This document shows positions 18,090 to 27,152 of a DNA stretch of 64,000 nt, piece after piece. The stretch covers positions 682,001 to 746,000 of the forward strand of contig NZ_JAAOXM010000002.1 in the NCBI RefSeq assembly GCF_011605345.1, in the 5' to 3' direction. This DNA is from Burkholderia sp. D-99 (lineage in GTDB: Bacteria > Pseudomonadota > Gammaproteobacteria > Burkholderiales > Burkholderiaceae). The notes below the pieces were generated by a model. It did not search any database. It was not told the DNA's origin and saw only the letters and a program-made list of their open reading frames with translations. The translations under genes were made by a program, and so were the position numbers. Position 1 is the stretch's first letter; every line of letters begins with the position of its first letter.

Positions 18090-19225
18090 GCGCCGGCCCG
18101 CGCAACGCGCGGATCGACCTGCTGCGCGGCGTGTCGATCGTGCTCGTCCTGCTGCATCACTTCAACATCCCTTACTCGCTGCGCGACACGTCGCTCGCTC
18201 GCGCGTTCGGCTGGGATGCGGTGCATGCGGTGGCACGCAACGGCAACTACGGCGTGACGATGTTCTTCGTGATCTCCGGCTACCTGATCACGTCGAATGC
18301 GCGGCGCCGCTGGGGCAGCCTCGGCGCGGTCGACGTGCGTTCGTTCTACGTGTCGCGCGTCGCGCGCATCGTGCCGTGCCTGCTCCTGCTGCTCGCGCTC
18401 GTCAACGGCCTCGCGGCAGCCGGCGTGCCGATCTTCCAGAACCACGCGCCGGAGGGCATCGCGGTGTCGTTCTGGCTCGTGAATCTCGCGTCGCTGACGT
18501 TCTGGATGAACGTGCTGATCGGCGCATACGGATGGGTCAACTACGCGCTCGGCGTGCTGTGGTCGCTGTCGGTCGAAGAGGTGTTCTACCTGTCGTTTCC
18601 GCTGCTGTGCATCGCGCTGCGCCGCGATGCGCGGCTGGCCGCGTTCTGGGTGATCGTCGCCGCGATCGGGCCCGTGTACCGCTTCACGCACGCCGGCGAC
18701 GAAGGCGGGTTCCTCTATGCGTACTTCGCGTCGTTCGACGGGATCGCGATCGGCTGCTGCACCGCGCTGCTGGCCGAGCGCGCAAGCTGGCAACGGCTGG
18801 CCGCGCCGTTCATGCAATGGCCCGTCGCGGCGGCGATGGCCGCGCTCTATCTGGCCTGGCCGATCGCGGAAAGCCACGTCGCTGGCGTCACGGCGATGGC
18901 GCTCGGCACGGCCGTGCTACTGATCGGCGCGCACGTCAACGGCACGCGCGCGCAGGGCCGCCTGCTCGCGCCGTTGCGCCGTGCCGGCACGCTGAGCTAC
19001 GAGCTGTACCTGTTCCACCTGATCGTGCTCGGCGCGCTGCGCACGTTCTGGCCGCCGTCGGGCATGCACGGCGACGGCAAGCTCGGGTTGCTCGTCGCGT
19101 ATCTGGCGCTGTCGGCCGCGTTGAGTGCAGCGATTGCGCGCGGTTATGCGACGCCGCTCGACCGCCTCATCAAGCGGGTCGCGTCACGGCCTGCGGCACG
19201 TGTACCGGACGGCGCGCAGCTCTAG
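18086..19225 (+). CDS. Acyltransferase 3 family membrane protein (OafA/YrhL-like O-acyltransferase)
   Basis: A 379-residue inner-membrane protein with about ten hydrophobic segments. Family marks are RIDLLRGVSIVLVLLHHF at the N-terminus (Arg and the catalytic-type His), the FFVISGYLI segment, the SLSVEEVFYL motif, and an ELYLFHLIVLG motif near the C-terminus. Members transfer acetyl or other acyl groups from the cytoplasm to envelope glycans such as LPS O-antigen, peptidoglycan or exopolysaccharide. There is no C-terminal SGNH domain. It is translationally coupled to the beta-lactamase gene, an unusual pairing. Confidence 0.9.
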   Translation: MSAGPRNARIDLLRGVSIVLVLLHHFNIPYSLRDTSLARAFGWDAVHAVARNGNYGVTMFFVISGYLITSNARRRWGSLGAVDVRSFYVSRVARIVPCLLLLLALVNGLAAAGVPIFQNHAPEGIAVSFWLVNLASLTFWMNVLIGAYGWVNYALGVLWSLSVEEVFYLSFPLLCIALRRDARLAAFWVIVAAIGPVYRFTHAGDEGGFLYAYFASFDGIAIGCCTALLAERASWQRLAAPFMQWPVAAAMAALYLAWPIAESHVAGVTAMALGTAVLLIGAHVNGTRAQGRLLAPLRRAGTLSYELYLFHLIVLGALRTFWPPSGMHGDGKLGLLVAYLALSAALSAAIARGYATPLDRLIKRVASRPAARVPDGAQL

Positions 19226-19263
19226 CGAATTGTCGGCATCCCCTGCCGGGCGACACGACGTCG

Positions 19264-19320
19264 GAAAAAGAAAAAAGCGGCCAGCGCCCGGCCGTATCGC
19301 GATTGCGATACCGGCCGGCC
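19264..19320 (-). terminator. Rho-independent terminator for the leftward phosphatase operon
   Basis: A stem of GGCCG-TATCGC against GCGATA-CCGGCC (one bulge, loop GATT) is followed, reading leftward, by a T-rich tract (complement of GAAAAAGAAAAAAG). It lies about 86 bases beyond the 19406 stop codon and may also stop the converging acyltransferase transcript. Confidence 0.7.
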
Positions 19321-19405
19321 TGACCGCAAACCCCGCGTACGAATCGTACGATCGACCGGGCGACAGAAGCCGTTGCGTGATCGGTCGAGCGTGGCCGCCC
19401 GCCGG

Positions 19406-20143
19406 TCAATCCAGATAGTCGGCGTATTCCTTGCGCGTGTAGCTGGCGAGCGTCGTCCACGGCAACGGCTCGCGCCGCGCGGCCGGCGCCTGCGTCAACG
19501 TCAGCTTGCGCACGACGCGGCCGTCGGCACTCCGGTATTCGACGGACAGCGGCGCCTGCAGCGTCTCGCTCCACAGGATCCGGTTCACGCCGCGCGCGCC
19601 GGGCGTGTCGACCGCCTGCTCGTACCAGCGCGTGCCGGGCGCGTCGCCGCGCTTCGCGACCGCGAGCCGCTTCAGCTGCGACGGCGGCGTCACGTAATAC
19701 GCGTTGTCCCACGAGCCGTCGAAACCGGTGGTTTCGTACTCGGCCGGCGGCACGCTGACGACCGTCCGGTTCGCCGCATCCACGTACTCGATGCGCGCCG
19801 TCTTGCCGTCGTAAGTCACGTGCCGCGCGGCCGCCTGGAAGTTGAAATGCTTGTGGCCCGCGTGGGCGGCGGCCGGCTGCACGCCGGCGCGACGGCCCGC
19901 GTCGTGGTCATGATCGTGATCGTCACCATGACCGCCGCCGGCCGCCGCGGCGGGCAGCACGCGCTCGACCCACACGTGGCCGTCGCGCCGCACCATCCGT
20001 TCGCGATACAGCGTCGTGCGCGTCACGCCGTCGGCCGTCACCGTGCGGCTCTCGTGCAGCAGCACGGCGTCGAGGTCCGCCGCTGCAAAAGCCGGCAGTG
20101 CAGCCATCCCGCAAGCGAGCGCACAGAGGATCTGACGTTTCAT
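19406..20143 (-). CDS. Secreted protein with His/Asp cluster, third gene of the phosphatase operon
   Basis: A 245-residue exported protein of unknown function. The signal peptide MKRQILCALACGMAALPAFAA is clear. The mature part contains a His/Asp-rich stretch near residues 70-85 (HGDDHDHDHD), followed by HAGHKH, which looks metal-binding (Zn, Ni or Cu by analogy; inference). The rest is beta-rich with many Tyr and Trp residues. It starts 34 bases after the second alkaline phosphatase. A metal-handling or phosphate-related accessory role is plausible, as alkaline phosphatases need Zn and Mg. I do not recognise the family. Confidence 0.7.
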   Translation of the reverse strand: MKRQILCALACGMAALPAFAAADLDAVLLHESRTVTADGVTRTTLYRERMVRRDGHVWVERVLPAAAAGGGHGDDHDHDHDAGRRAGVQPAAAHAGHKHFNFQAAARHVTYDGKTARIEYVDAANRTVVSVPPAEYETTGFDGSWDNAYYVTPPSQLKRLAVAKRGDAPGTRWYEQAVDTPGARGVNRILWSETLQAPLSVEYRSADGRVVRKLTLTQAPAARREPLPWTTLASYTRKEYADYLD

Positions 20144-20177
20144 CGAGCGTTCCCGTTCATCGTGCTAATCACCTGCC

Positions 20178-21569
20178 TCAGAAACCGAACGCCGAGCGCA
20201 CGAGACCGAACACCTTCGTGTTGTCGATCGTGCCCTTGAACGCCTTCGCATCCGCGCCGTCGGCGAACAGCATCACGTCGCCGCCGCCGTGCGTCTCCGA
20301 ACCCGCGCTGCCCATCCGCACGCCGACTTCCTGCAGATACGCCTCGTTCGTCGCGGTGGCCGAATCGACCGACGTGCGCACGTTCGGCCGGTTCGCGCCA
20401 TTGCCGAACACCAGCGTCGTGTAGGTATTGCCGTCGGCGTCCTTGCTCGGCTGGCCGTCACGATAGTTGCGGCTGATGTCGAGAATCGGGTTGCCGCGCT
20501 TCGAATAGCCGTTGATCGTCATCGTGTGGTCGTGGTCGGCCGTCACGACGATCAGCGTGTTCGACAGGTCGACCTTCGACAGCGCGACGCGGATCGCTTC
20601 GTCGAATGCCGCCGTGTCCTCGAGCGCGCGCTTCGCGTTGGTGCCGTGCAGCGCGTGGTCGATCCGGCCGCCTTCGACCATCAGGAAGTAGCCGTTCGAA
20701 TTCTTCGACAGCACGTCGATCGCCTTCGACGTCATGTCGGCAAGGCTCGGCTGCGACGGGCCTTCGCCCTTGCCCGCGACGCGGTCCAGCTCGTACTCGA
20801 GATGGCTCGTCGAACTGAACAAACCGACCAGTTTGCCGTTGCCGGCCTGCGCGAGCTGATCCTTCGTGGCGACGACCGTGTAGCCCTTCGCCTTCATCTC
20901 GTTGAGCAGGTTGCGCCCGTCCGCGCGGCCGCGCTTGTTGGCCACCGGATCGAACGGCGTCCAGTGATTGCGGCCGCCGCCCATCAGCACGTCGACGCCG
21001 TCGCCCAGCGCCGCGTTGTAGCCCGCGCCGCCCGGCGACGCCTGCGCGGCGATGTCGTACTGCGCATCGCGATGGCAGATGTGCGAATAGGTCGCGGCAG
21101 GCGTCGCGTGCGTGAGCTCGGTCGTCGTGATCGCGCCGACCGCCTTGCCGCGCGCCTTCGCCAGCTCCAGCAGCGTCGCGACCGGCTGGCCGTTGCCCGG
21201 CGCGCAGTTGTTGACCGTCTTGTTGCCGTTCGCGTCGCTGCCCGGCGCGACGGCGCGCGTGTCGGACGACATCGACAGCACTTCGTTGTTCATCTTCACG
21301 CCGGTCATGTACGCGGCCATCGACGGTGCGCTGTCGGTGGTCTGCGCGTCGTTCGAGAAGGTCTTGATGCGCGCGGTGCGCGCCAGCTTCTCCATCGTCA
21401 GTTGTCCCGACTCACCGACCTTGTAGATCCGGCTCGCCGTCACGGTCGTCGGCCCCATGCCGTCGCCGAGAAAGAAAATCACGTTCTTCGCCTGGCCGGC
21501 GGCCTGCGCCGCGCCGCACGCGAAACCCGCGACGGCCAGCGCCGCCGCGATGTACTTGATGGTCGACAT
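20178..21569 (-). CDS. Alkaline phosphatase, secreted
   Basis: A 463-residue PhoA-superfamily alkaline phosphatase with signal peptide MSTIKYIAAALAVAGFACGAAQA. Active-site segments: FFLGDGMG (metal Asp), TTDSAPSMAAYMTG (nucleophile Ser in DSA), VEGGRIDHALH (Glu/His) and TADHDHT (metal Asp/His). It hydrolyses phosphate monoesters in the periplasm. It is the second gene of a three-gene operon, 32 bases after a closely related lipoprotein phosphatase; the two are clearly tandem paralogues. Confidence 0.92.
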   Translation of the reverse strand: MSTIKYIAAALAVAGFACGAAQAAGQAKNVIFFLGDGMGPTTVTASRIYKVGESGQLTMEKLARTARIKTFSNDAQTTDSAPSMAAYMTGVKMNNEVLSMSSDTRAVAPGSDANGNKTVNNCAPGNGQPVATLLELAKARGKAVGAITTTELTHATPAATYSHICHRDAQYDIAAQASPGGAGYNAALGDGVDVLMGGGRNHWTPFDPVANKRGRADGRNLLNEMKAKGYTVVATKDQLAQAGNGKLVGLFSSTSHLEYELDRVAGKGEGPSQPSLADMTSKAIDVLSKNSNGYFLMVEGGRIDHALHGTNAKRALEDTAAFDEAIRVALSKVDLSNTLIVVTADHDHTMTINGYSKRGNPILDISRNYRDGQPSKDADGNTYTTLVFGNGANRPNVRTSVDSATATNEAYLQEVGVRMGSAGSETHGGGDVMLFADGADAKAFKGTIDNTKVFGLVRSAFGF

Positions 21570-21601
21570 CCTGTATTCCCCTGTACCCGTATGGTCGGCG
21601 C

Positions 21602-23041
21602 TCACAGCTGCACCGCGCTGCGCACCAGCTCGAAGACCTTGTTGTTCTCGATCACGCCGTGGAACGCGTCCGCGCCGCGGCCGATCGCACCGAGGAACAC
21701 ATCGGTGCCGCCGTGCGTCTCGTTGCCCTTGTCCATCCGCACGACCGCCTCCTGGCGATAATCGTCGGCGCCCGTCACCGCGTCGGTGAGCGCGGTGCCC
21801 GCGCGGCTGCCCTGCACGCGGTTCTCGCCGTTGCCGAAGCCGATGATCGTGTACGGCGCGCCGTCCGCGTCCTTCGCGACCGCGCCCGTCTGGTAGTTGC
21901 GCAGCACGCCCAGCACGCCGGGCTTGCCCGCCTCGGTCTTGCCGGTGCGCGCCGCATAGCCGTTCAGCACCAGCGTGTGGTCGTGGTCGGCCGTGACGAC
22001 GATCAGCGTGTTCTTCAGGTCGGGATCGGTCTTGCGCACCTTGTCGATCGTCGCCTTGATCGCGTTGTCGAACGCGACCGTGTCCTGCAGCGCGCGCTTC
22101 GCATTGGTGTCGTGCAGCGCGTGATCGATCCGGCCGCCTTCGACCATCAGGAAATAACCGTTCGGGTTCTTCTGCAGCACGTCGAGCGCGCGCGTCGCCA
22201 TGTCGGTGAGGCTCGGCTCCTTGGTCGTGCCGCGATCGAGGTCGTAGCTCATGTGGCTCGACGAGAACAGGCCGACCAGCTTGCCGCCCTTCGTCGCGTC
22301 GGCCGCCAGCAGGTCGTCGCGGTTCTGCGCGAACGCATAACCCTTCGCCTTCAGCTCGTTGACCAGGTTGCGCCCGTCGGTGCGCTTGCCGCCGCCGTCC
22401 TTCGGCACGAAGAATTGCGTGCCGCCGCCGAGCACGACGTCGACGCCGTCGCCCAGCGCGCCGTTGTAGCCCGCGCCGCCCGGCACGAGCTGCGCCGCGA
22501 TGTCGTTCTCGGCGTCGCGATGGCACACGTGCGCATAGGTCGCGGCGGGCGTGGCGTGCGTGACGCGCGTGGTCGTCACGACGCCGGTGGCCAGCCCCTT
22601 CGCCTTCGCGATCTCCAGCAGCGTCGTCGCCGATTTGCCGTTGTTCGCGCCGCAGTTGCCGGTCAGGCTCGCGGTCGGCTCGATCGCCTTCGTGTCGGGC
22701 GACATCGAGATCACTTCGTTGTTGGTCTTGACGCCGGTCATGTACGCCGACATCGACGGCGCGCTGTCCGTCACCTGCGCGTCGTTGGAATAGGTCTTCA
22801 CGAATGCGGATTCGGGCAGCGTGTCGATCGTGAGCGCGCCGTCTTCACCGACCGCATAGATGCGCGCGGCCGTCAGCGTCGTCATCCCCATGCCGTCGCC
22901 GAGAAAGAAGATCACGTTGCGCGCGGCCGTCTGAACGGGCGGCTGGGTGGGCGACGTGCTGGTCGGGCCGTCGTCGCTGCCGCATCCGGCAAGTGCAAAG
23001 GCGCCCGCACACAGCAGCGCCGCCGTTTTGATTCGATTCAT
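21602..23041 (-). CDS. Alkaline phosphatase, lipoprotein form
   Basis: A 479-residue alkaline phosphatase, first gene of the operon. The N-terminus MNRIKTAALLCAGAFALAGC has a lipobox with Cys20, followed by G and a Ser/Thr/Pro linker; the residue at +2 (Gly) does not retain it in the inner membrane, so outer-membrane anchoring is likely. Catalytic segments match those of the downstream paralogue (FFLGDGMG, TDSAPSMSAYMTG, VEGGRIDHALH, TADHDHT). A candidate PHO box lies 60 bases upstream, pointing to PhoB control under phosphate limitation. Confidence 0.92.
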   Translation of the reverse strand: MNRIKTAALLCAGAFALAGCGSDDGPTSTSPTQPPVQTAARNVIFFLGDGMGMTTLTAARIYAVGEDGALTIDTLPESAFVKTYSNDAQVTDSAPSMSAYMTGVKTNNEVISMSPDTKAIEPTASLTGNCGANNGKSATTLLEIAKAKGLATGVVTTTRVTHATPAATYAHVCHRDAENDIAAQLVPGGAGYNGALGDGVDVVLGGGTQFFVPKDGGGKRTDGRNLVNELKAKGYAFAQNRDDLLAADATKGGKLVGLFSSSHMSYDLDRGTTKEPSLTDMATRALDVLQKNPNGYFLMVEGGRIDHALHDTNAKRALQDTVAFDNAIKATIDKVRKTDPDLKNTLIVVTADHDHTLVLNGYAARTGKTEAGKPGVLGVLRNYQTGAVAKDADGAPYTIIGFGNGENRVQGSRAGTALTDAVTGADDYRQEAVVRMDKGNETHGGTDVFLGAIGRGADAFHGVIENNKVFELVRSAVQL

Positions 23042-23101
23042 GTTGCCGGTTCTCCCCGCCGTTGATGCTTTCGAAATGAAAGGCGATGTTAGGAACCTGA
23101 T

Positions 23102-23119
23102 GTGACGGCAATATGAATG
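23102..23119 (-). promoter_or_regulatory. Candidate PHO box
   Basis: On the minus strand CATTCAT-ATTG-CCGTCAC matches the PhoB direct-repeat consensus CTGTCAT-N4-CTGTCAC at 11 of 14 positions, with correct 11-bp periodicity, 60 bases upstream of the alkaline phosphatase operon. Confidence 0.55.
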
Positions 23120-23195
23120 GTGATTGGAAGGATTAGAAGGAAAGATGAAAGGATGCGGCGCGGCGCCACGATCGGGCACCGCGCGCGCAGCGGCG

Positions 23196-23786
23196 TCATT
23201 CCGCGTGTTCGGCGGCGATGCTGCGCACGGTCACGATGCGCGCAGGCGGAATGTTTGCCCAGACGATCCGGCTGCCGCAGGCAACAAATGCCGAATCGCC
23301 CAGCGGATGACGGCGGGGTGGCCGCAGGTCGTACGTGAACTGGATCATCACGCCGTCGGCCGACAGCACGCGATGGCACTGGCCGATGATCGCCGTCACG
23401 TCCTCACGCGGCAGCGTGCGCAGCGGCAGGCACGACACGATCGCGTCGACGCGCGCCTCGGGCGGCAGCAGGCGCTCGAGCTGCCGCGCGTCGCCCGACA
23501 CGATCGAGATGCCCGGAAAGCGGCGCCGCAGATGCTGGACGAAAGCCGGCGAACGCTCGACCACGACGAGCCGCCGCGGCGCGACGCCGCGTTCGAGCAA
23601 CGCCGCCGTGATCGCGCCGGTGCCGCCGCCGAGCTCGACGACCAGCCCGTCGCCGTCCGGTACCGCGTCGGCCATCTCGCGCGCCAGCTGCCGCGAACTC
23701 GGGCACAACGCGCCCACCGCGGCCGGACGCCCGACCCACTCGCGCACGAACAGTGCGGAAACACGCCATGCGTTCGGCCAGATCAT
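23196..23786 (-). CDS. PmtA-like phospholipid N-methyltransferase
   Basis: A 196-residue SAM-dependent methyltransferase. Motif I is VVELGGGTGAITAALLERG; later segments VVVERSPAF, FPGISIVSGDA, IVSCLPLRTLP and MIQFTYDLRPP match the short bacterial phosphatidylethanolamine N-methyltransferase (PmtA) pattern, where a QFTYG.SP motif is typical. The role is probably methylation of phosphatidylethanolamine at the inner face of the membrane. Its ATG overlaps the stop of a 29-codon ORF (ATGA), so its translation may depend on that leader. The frame is open far upstream through a heptamer repeat, but I do not consider that part coding. Confidence 0.75.
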   Translation of the reverse strand: MIWPNAWRVSALFVREWVGRPAAVGALCPSSRQLAREMADAVPDGDGLVVELGGGTGAITAALLERGVAPRRLVVVERSPAFVQHLRRRFPGISIVSGDARQLERLLPPEARVDAIVSCLPLRTLPREDVTAIIGQCHRVLSADGVMIQFTYDLRPPRRHPLGDSAFVACGSRIVWANIPPARIVTVRSIAAEHAE

Positions 23787-23872
23787 CGGCGGGCCTCGAC
23801 CGGCTGCGCCTGCGGCTTCGACATGCCGAAGGCGACGTGGGACAGGGCTACGGCGACACGGCTCCGGTTCAT
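23783..23872 (-). CDS. 29-codon leader ORF coupled to the methyltransferase gene
   Basis: ATG follows AGGAGGA by 5 bases, the strongest ribosome site in the area. The peptide begins MNRSRVAVALSHVAFGMSKP and ends in EARR, with its TGA overlapping the methyltransferase ATG. The methyltransferase itself has a poor ribosome site, so the small ORF probably drives it by translational coupling. The peptide has a basic start and a short hydrophobic stretch (residues 6-17). No database-recognisable function. Confidence 0.55.
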   Translation of the reverse strand: MNRSRVAVALSHVAFGMSKPQAQPVEARR

Positions 23873-24020
23873 GCGCATCCTCCTGGACGAATCGGTCCGT
23901 CGCAGGAAGAGCGACGATCAAATCGATTCTAGGAAACGCAAACTTAAGGCGACGTGAAGATTGTCCCTGATACGCCTGACCAAAGCGCGAGCGCGCTGCA
24001 GGACACGGCTCGCTCGCCGC

Positions 24021-24250
24021 TGCCGGATGCCTCGCGCCTGGTGTCTGATGCCTGGTGTCTGCTGCCGGAAGCCGGGGGCCTCGTGCCTGATGCCTGATGC
24101 CTGATGCCTGGTGCCTGGTGCCTGGTGCCTGGTGCCTGGTGCCTGGTGCCTGGTGCCTGGTGCCTGGTGCCTGATGCCTCGTGCCTCGTGCCTGATGCCT
24201 GATGCCTGATGCCTCGCGCCTGATGCCCGCCGCCGGATGCCCGCCACCCG
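24021..24250. repeat. Heptanucleotide tandem repeat (GCCTGGT / GCCTGAT / GCCTCGT)
   Basis: About 30 head-to-tail 7-bp units fill most of the 386-base gap 23873-24258, including nine consecutive perfect GCCTGGT copies at 24106-24168. The edges degenerate gradually. All three minus-strand frames are open through it (repeating RHQAPGT-like peptides), but it lies between the stop of the aldo/keto reductase gene and the methyltransferase leader, so it is most simply an intergenic, length-variable locus. Confidence 0.9.
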
Positions 24251-24258
24251 CCGCCCAA

Positions 24259-25314
<1,056 letters not shown>

Positions 25315-25361
25315 TCAACAATCGGCGTACCATTTCACACGTTATTGAGGAATTTTCACAA

Positions 25362-26279
25362 ATGCAGCGCACCGACATCGGCGAACTGACGAGCTTCATC
25401 ACGATTGCGGAGCAGCGCAGTTTCAGCGGCGCGGCGCGCATCCTGGGCGTGTCGCCGTCGGCGCTGAGCCATACGATCCGCCACCTCGAAGCCCGCCTCG
25501 GCGTGCGACTGTTCAACCGCACGACGCGCTCGGTCGCGCTGACGGAGGCCGGCGAACAGCTGCTGGTGCGCGTGCGGCCCGCGGTGGCCGATCTCGAGGA
25601 CGCGCTGAACGACGCCGCCACCGCCCGCAACCGCCCGTCAGGCCAGATCCGGATCAGCGCGTCGGAAGCCGCGTCGCGTCCGCTGATCCGGCATGTGCTG
25701 CCGGCCTTCGTCGCCCGCTACCCGGACATCCATGTCGAGTTCGTCGTCGATTCACGGCTGATCGACATCGTCGAACACGGCTTCGACGCCGGCATCCGCG
25801 TTCACGAGGACGTGCCGCGCGACATGATCGCGGTGCGCTTCGGCGGCCCGATGCGCTTCGTCGCGGTTGCATCGCCCGGCTACCTGTCGCGGCACGCGGC
25901 GCCGGAAAGCCCGCAGGACCTCACGCGCCACGCGTGCATCCGCTACCGCTTCGAAAGCGGCGCGCTCTATCGCTGGGACCTGATGCGCGACGGCAAGCGC
26001 GTGAGCATCGATGTCGACGGGCCGTTGACGCTCGGCAACCAGACGCTGATGATCGACGCGGCGCTGGCCGGCATCGGGATCGCGTGGGTCACGGAATCGC
26101 GCGTCGCCGAGCATCTGGCGTCGGGGCGACTGGTGCAGGTACTGCCCGAGTGGAGCCAGATGTTCGACAGCCTGTGCCTCTACTATCCGGCGAACCGGCA
26201 TCCGCCGGCCGCGTTGCGGCTGTTCGTCGAGGCCGTGCGCGAGTGGGTGGCCACCGGGTGCGAAGCGGCGCCGGCCTGA
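25362..26279 (+). CDS. LysR-family regulator (DsdC/CrgA-like group)
   Basis: A 305-residue LysR regulator starting MQRTDIGELTSFITIAEQRSFSGAAR. The HTH lies near residues 20-40 (RILGVSPSALSHTIRHLE) and is followed by LFNRTTRSVALTEAGE, typical of the large subgroup that regulates divergent reductases. It is divergent from the aldo/keto reductase gene with about 120 bases between starts, making that gene its likely target. The C-terminus is complete and followed by the pentamer repeat. Confidence 0.9.
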   Translation: MQRTDIGELTSFITIAEQRSFSGAARILGVSPSALSHTIRHLEARLGVRLFNRTTRSVALTEAGEQLLVRVRPAVADLEDALNDAATARNRPSGQIRISASEAASRPLIRHVLPAFVARYPDIHVEFVVDSRLIDIVEHGFDAGIRVHEDVPRDMIAVRFGGPMRFVAVASPGYLSRHAAPESPQDLTRHACIRYRFESGALYRWDLMRDGKRVSIDVDGPLTLGNQTLMIDAALAGIGIAWVTESRVAEHLASGRLVQVLPEWSQMFDSLCLYYPANRHPPAALRLFVEAVREWVATGCEAAPA

Positions 26280-26325
26280 GCGCACGCACAAACACAAGCG
26301 CACCGGAACATCATCGCGGCCGATG

Positions 26326-26600
26326 GCGTGTCGTGTCGTTGCCGTTGCCGGGCCGGGCCGGGCCGGGCCGGGCTGTGCGGTGCGGTGCGGTGCCGTTCGT
26401 ACCGTACCGTGTCGTGCCGTGCCGTGCCGTGCCGTGTCGTGCCGTGTCGTGCCGTGTCGTGCCGTGTCGTGCCGTGTCGTGTCGTGTCGTGTCGTGTCGT
26501 GTCGTGTCGTGCCGTTTCGTGCGGTGTCGTGTCGTGCGGTGCGGTGCGGTGCCGTGTCGTGCGGTGCCGTTGCCGGGCCGGGCCGGGCCGGCCTGTGCGG
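26326..26600. repeat. Pentanucleotide tandem repeat (CGTGT / CGTGC) with flanking GGGCC runs
   Basis: Long runs of 5-bp units (GTCGT, GCCGT, GCGGT) span about 26396-26570, flanked on both sides by near-identical GTTGCCGGGCCGGGCC blocks. The region fills the 358-base gap 26280-26637 between convergent LysR and GNAT genes. All frames are open but repetitive (for example RHDTTRHDTA), so no protein is called. It is probably a hypervariable microsatellite. Confidence 0.88.
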
Positions 26601-26637
26601 TACCGCGCAACGCGGCGCACGCTTCCTGCCCGCCCGC

Positions 26638-27078
26638 TCAGCGCGTGGCGCGCATCCGGATGTTCGCGAACGGCAAGCCTTCGTCGTCCTCGTCGCGCCG
26701 CGAAATTTCCTCGAAGCCGAGCCGCGCGTAGAACGCGCATGCATCGCGATTGTCGGCATACACCTCGAGATCGAGCGCACCCTTGAGCGCGAGCGCATGC
26801 TCGACCAGCGCGCGGCCGATCCCGTGGCCGTGCATCGACGGCGCGACGAACAATCCGCCGATCGACGTATCGAGCAGGCCGATGAAGCCGACCGGTTCGC
26901 CGGCACGGCACGCGACCCAGGTTTCCGCGTCGGGCAGATAGACTTTTTCGACCAGCAAGCGCTGCTCGCGCAGCCGCGCCTCGCCCAGAAACGGATGCGC
27001 ATGCAGCGACGCGTCGAACCAGATGGCCGACAGCGTGTGCAGGTCGGATGCCTCGTAGGCGCGAATCTCGATTGCCAT
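26638..27078 (-). CDS. GNAT-family N-acetyltransferase
   Basis: A 146-residue acetyltransferase. The acetyl-CoA pyrophosphate loop is GLFVAPSMHGHGIGRALVEHA (near residues 74-94; R/Q-x-x-G-x-G/A form), and the C-terminal segment YADNRDACAFYARLGFEE is the usual beta-alpha motif B. It resembles the YjaB/YiaC type in size. Substrate is unknown. The start follows a weak ribosome site. It converges with the LysR gene across the pentamer repeat and is followed leftward of poxB on the same strand. Confidence 0.88.
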   Translation of the reverse strand: MAIEIRAYEASDLHTLSAIWFDASLHAHPFLGEARLREQRLLVEKVYLPDAETWVACRAGEPVGFIGLLDTSIGGLFVAPSMHGHGIGRALVEHALALKGALDLEVYADNRDACAFYARLGFEEISRRDEDDEGLPFANIRMRATR

Positions 27079-27152
27079 GTCTTTGTATTGTTCAATTCGT
27101 CATGCGACGACGAACGCGCGCCGGCGCGTTCGTCGATGCGGTACGCCGCGTG

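Noticed and set aside
24021-24250. CRISPR array
   Set aside because: Units are 7 bp without spacers; it is a simple tandem repeat.
26311-26911. His/Arg/Thr-rich ORFs over the pentamer repeat
   Set aside because: All frames stay open only because the repeat lacks stop codons; composition is repetitive and they overlap the GNAT gene antisense.
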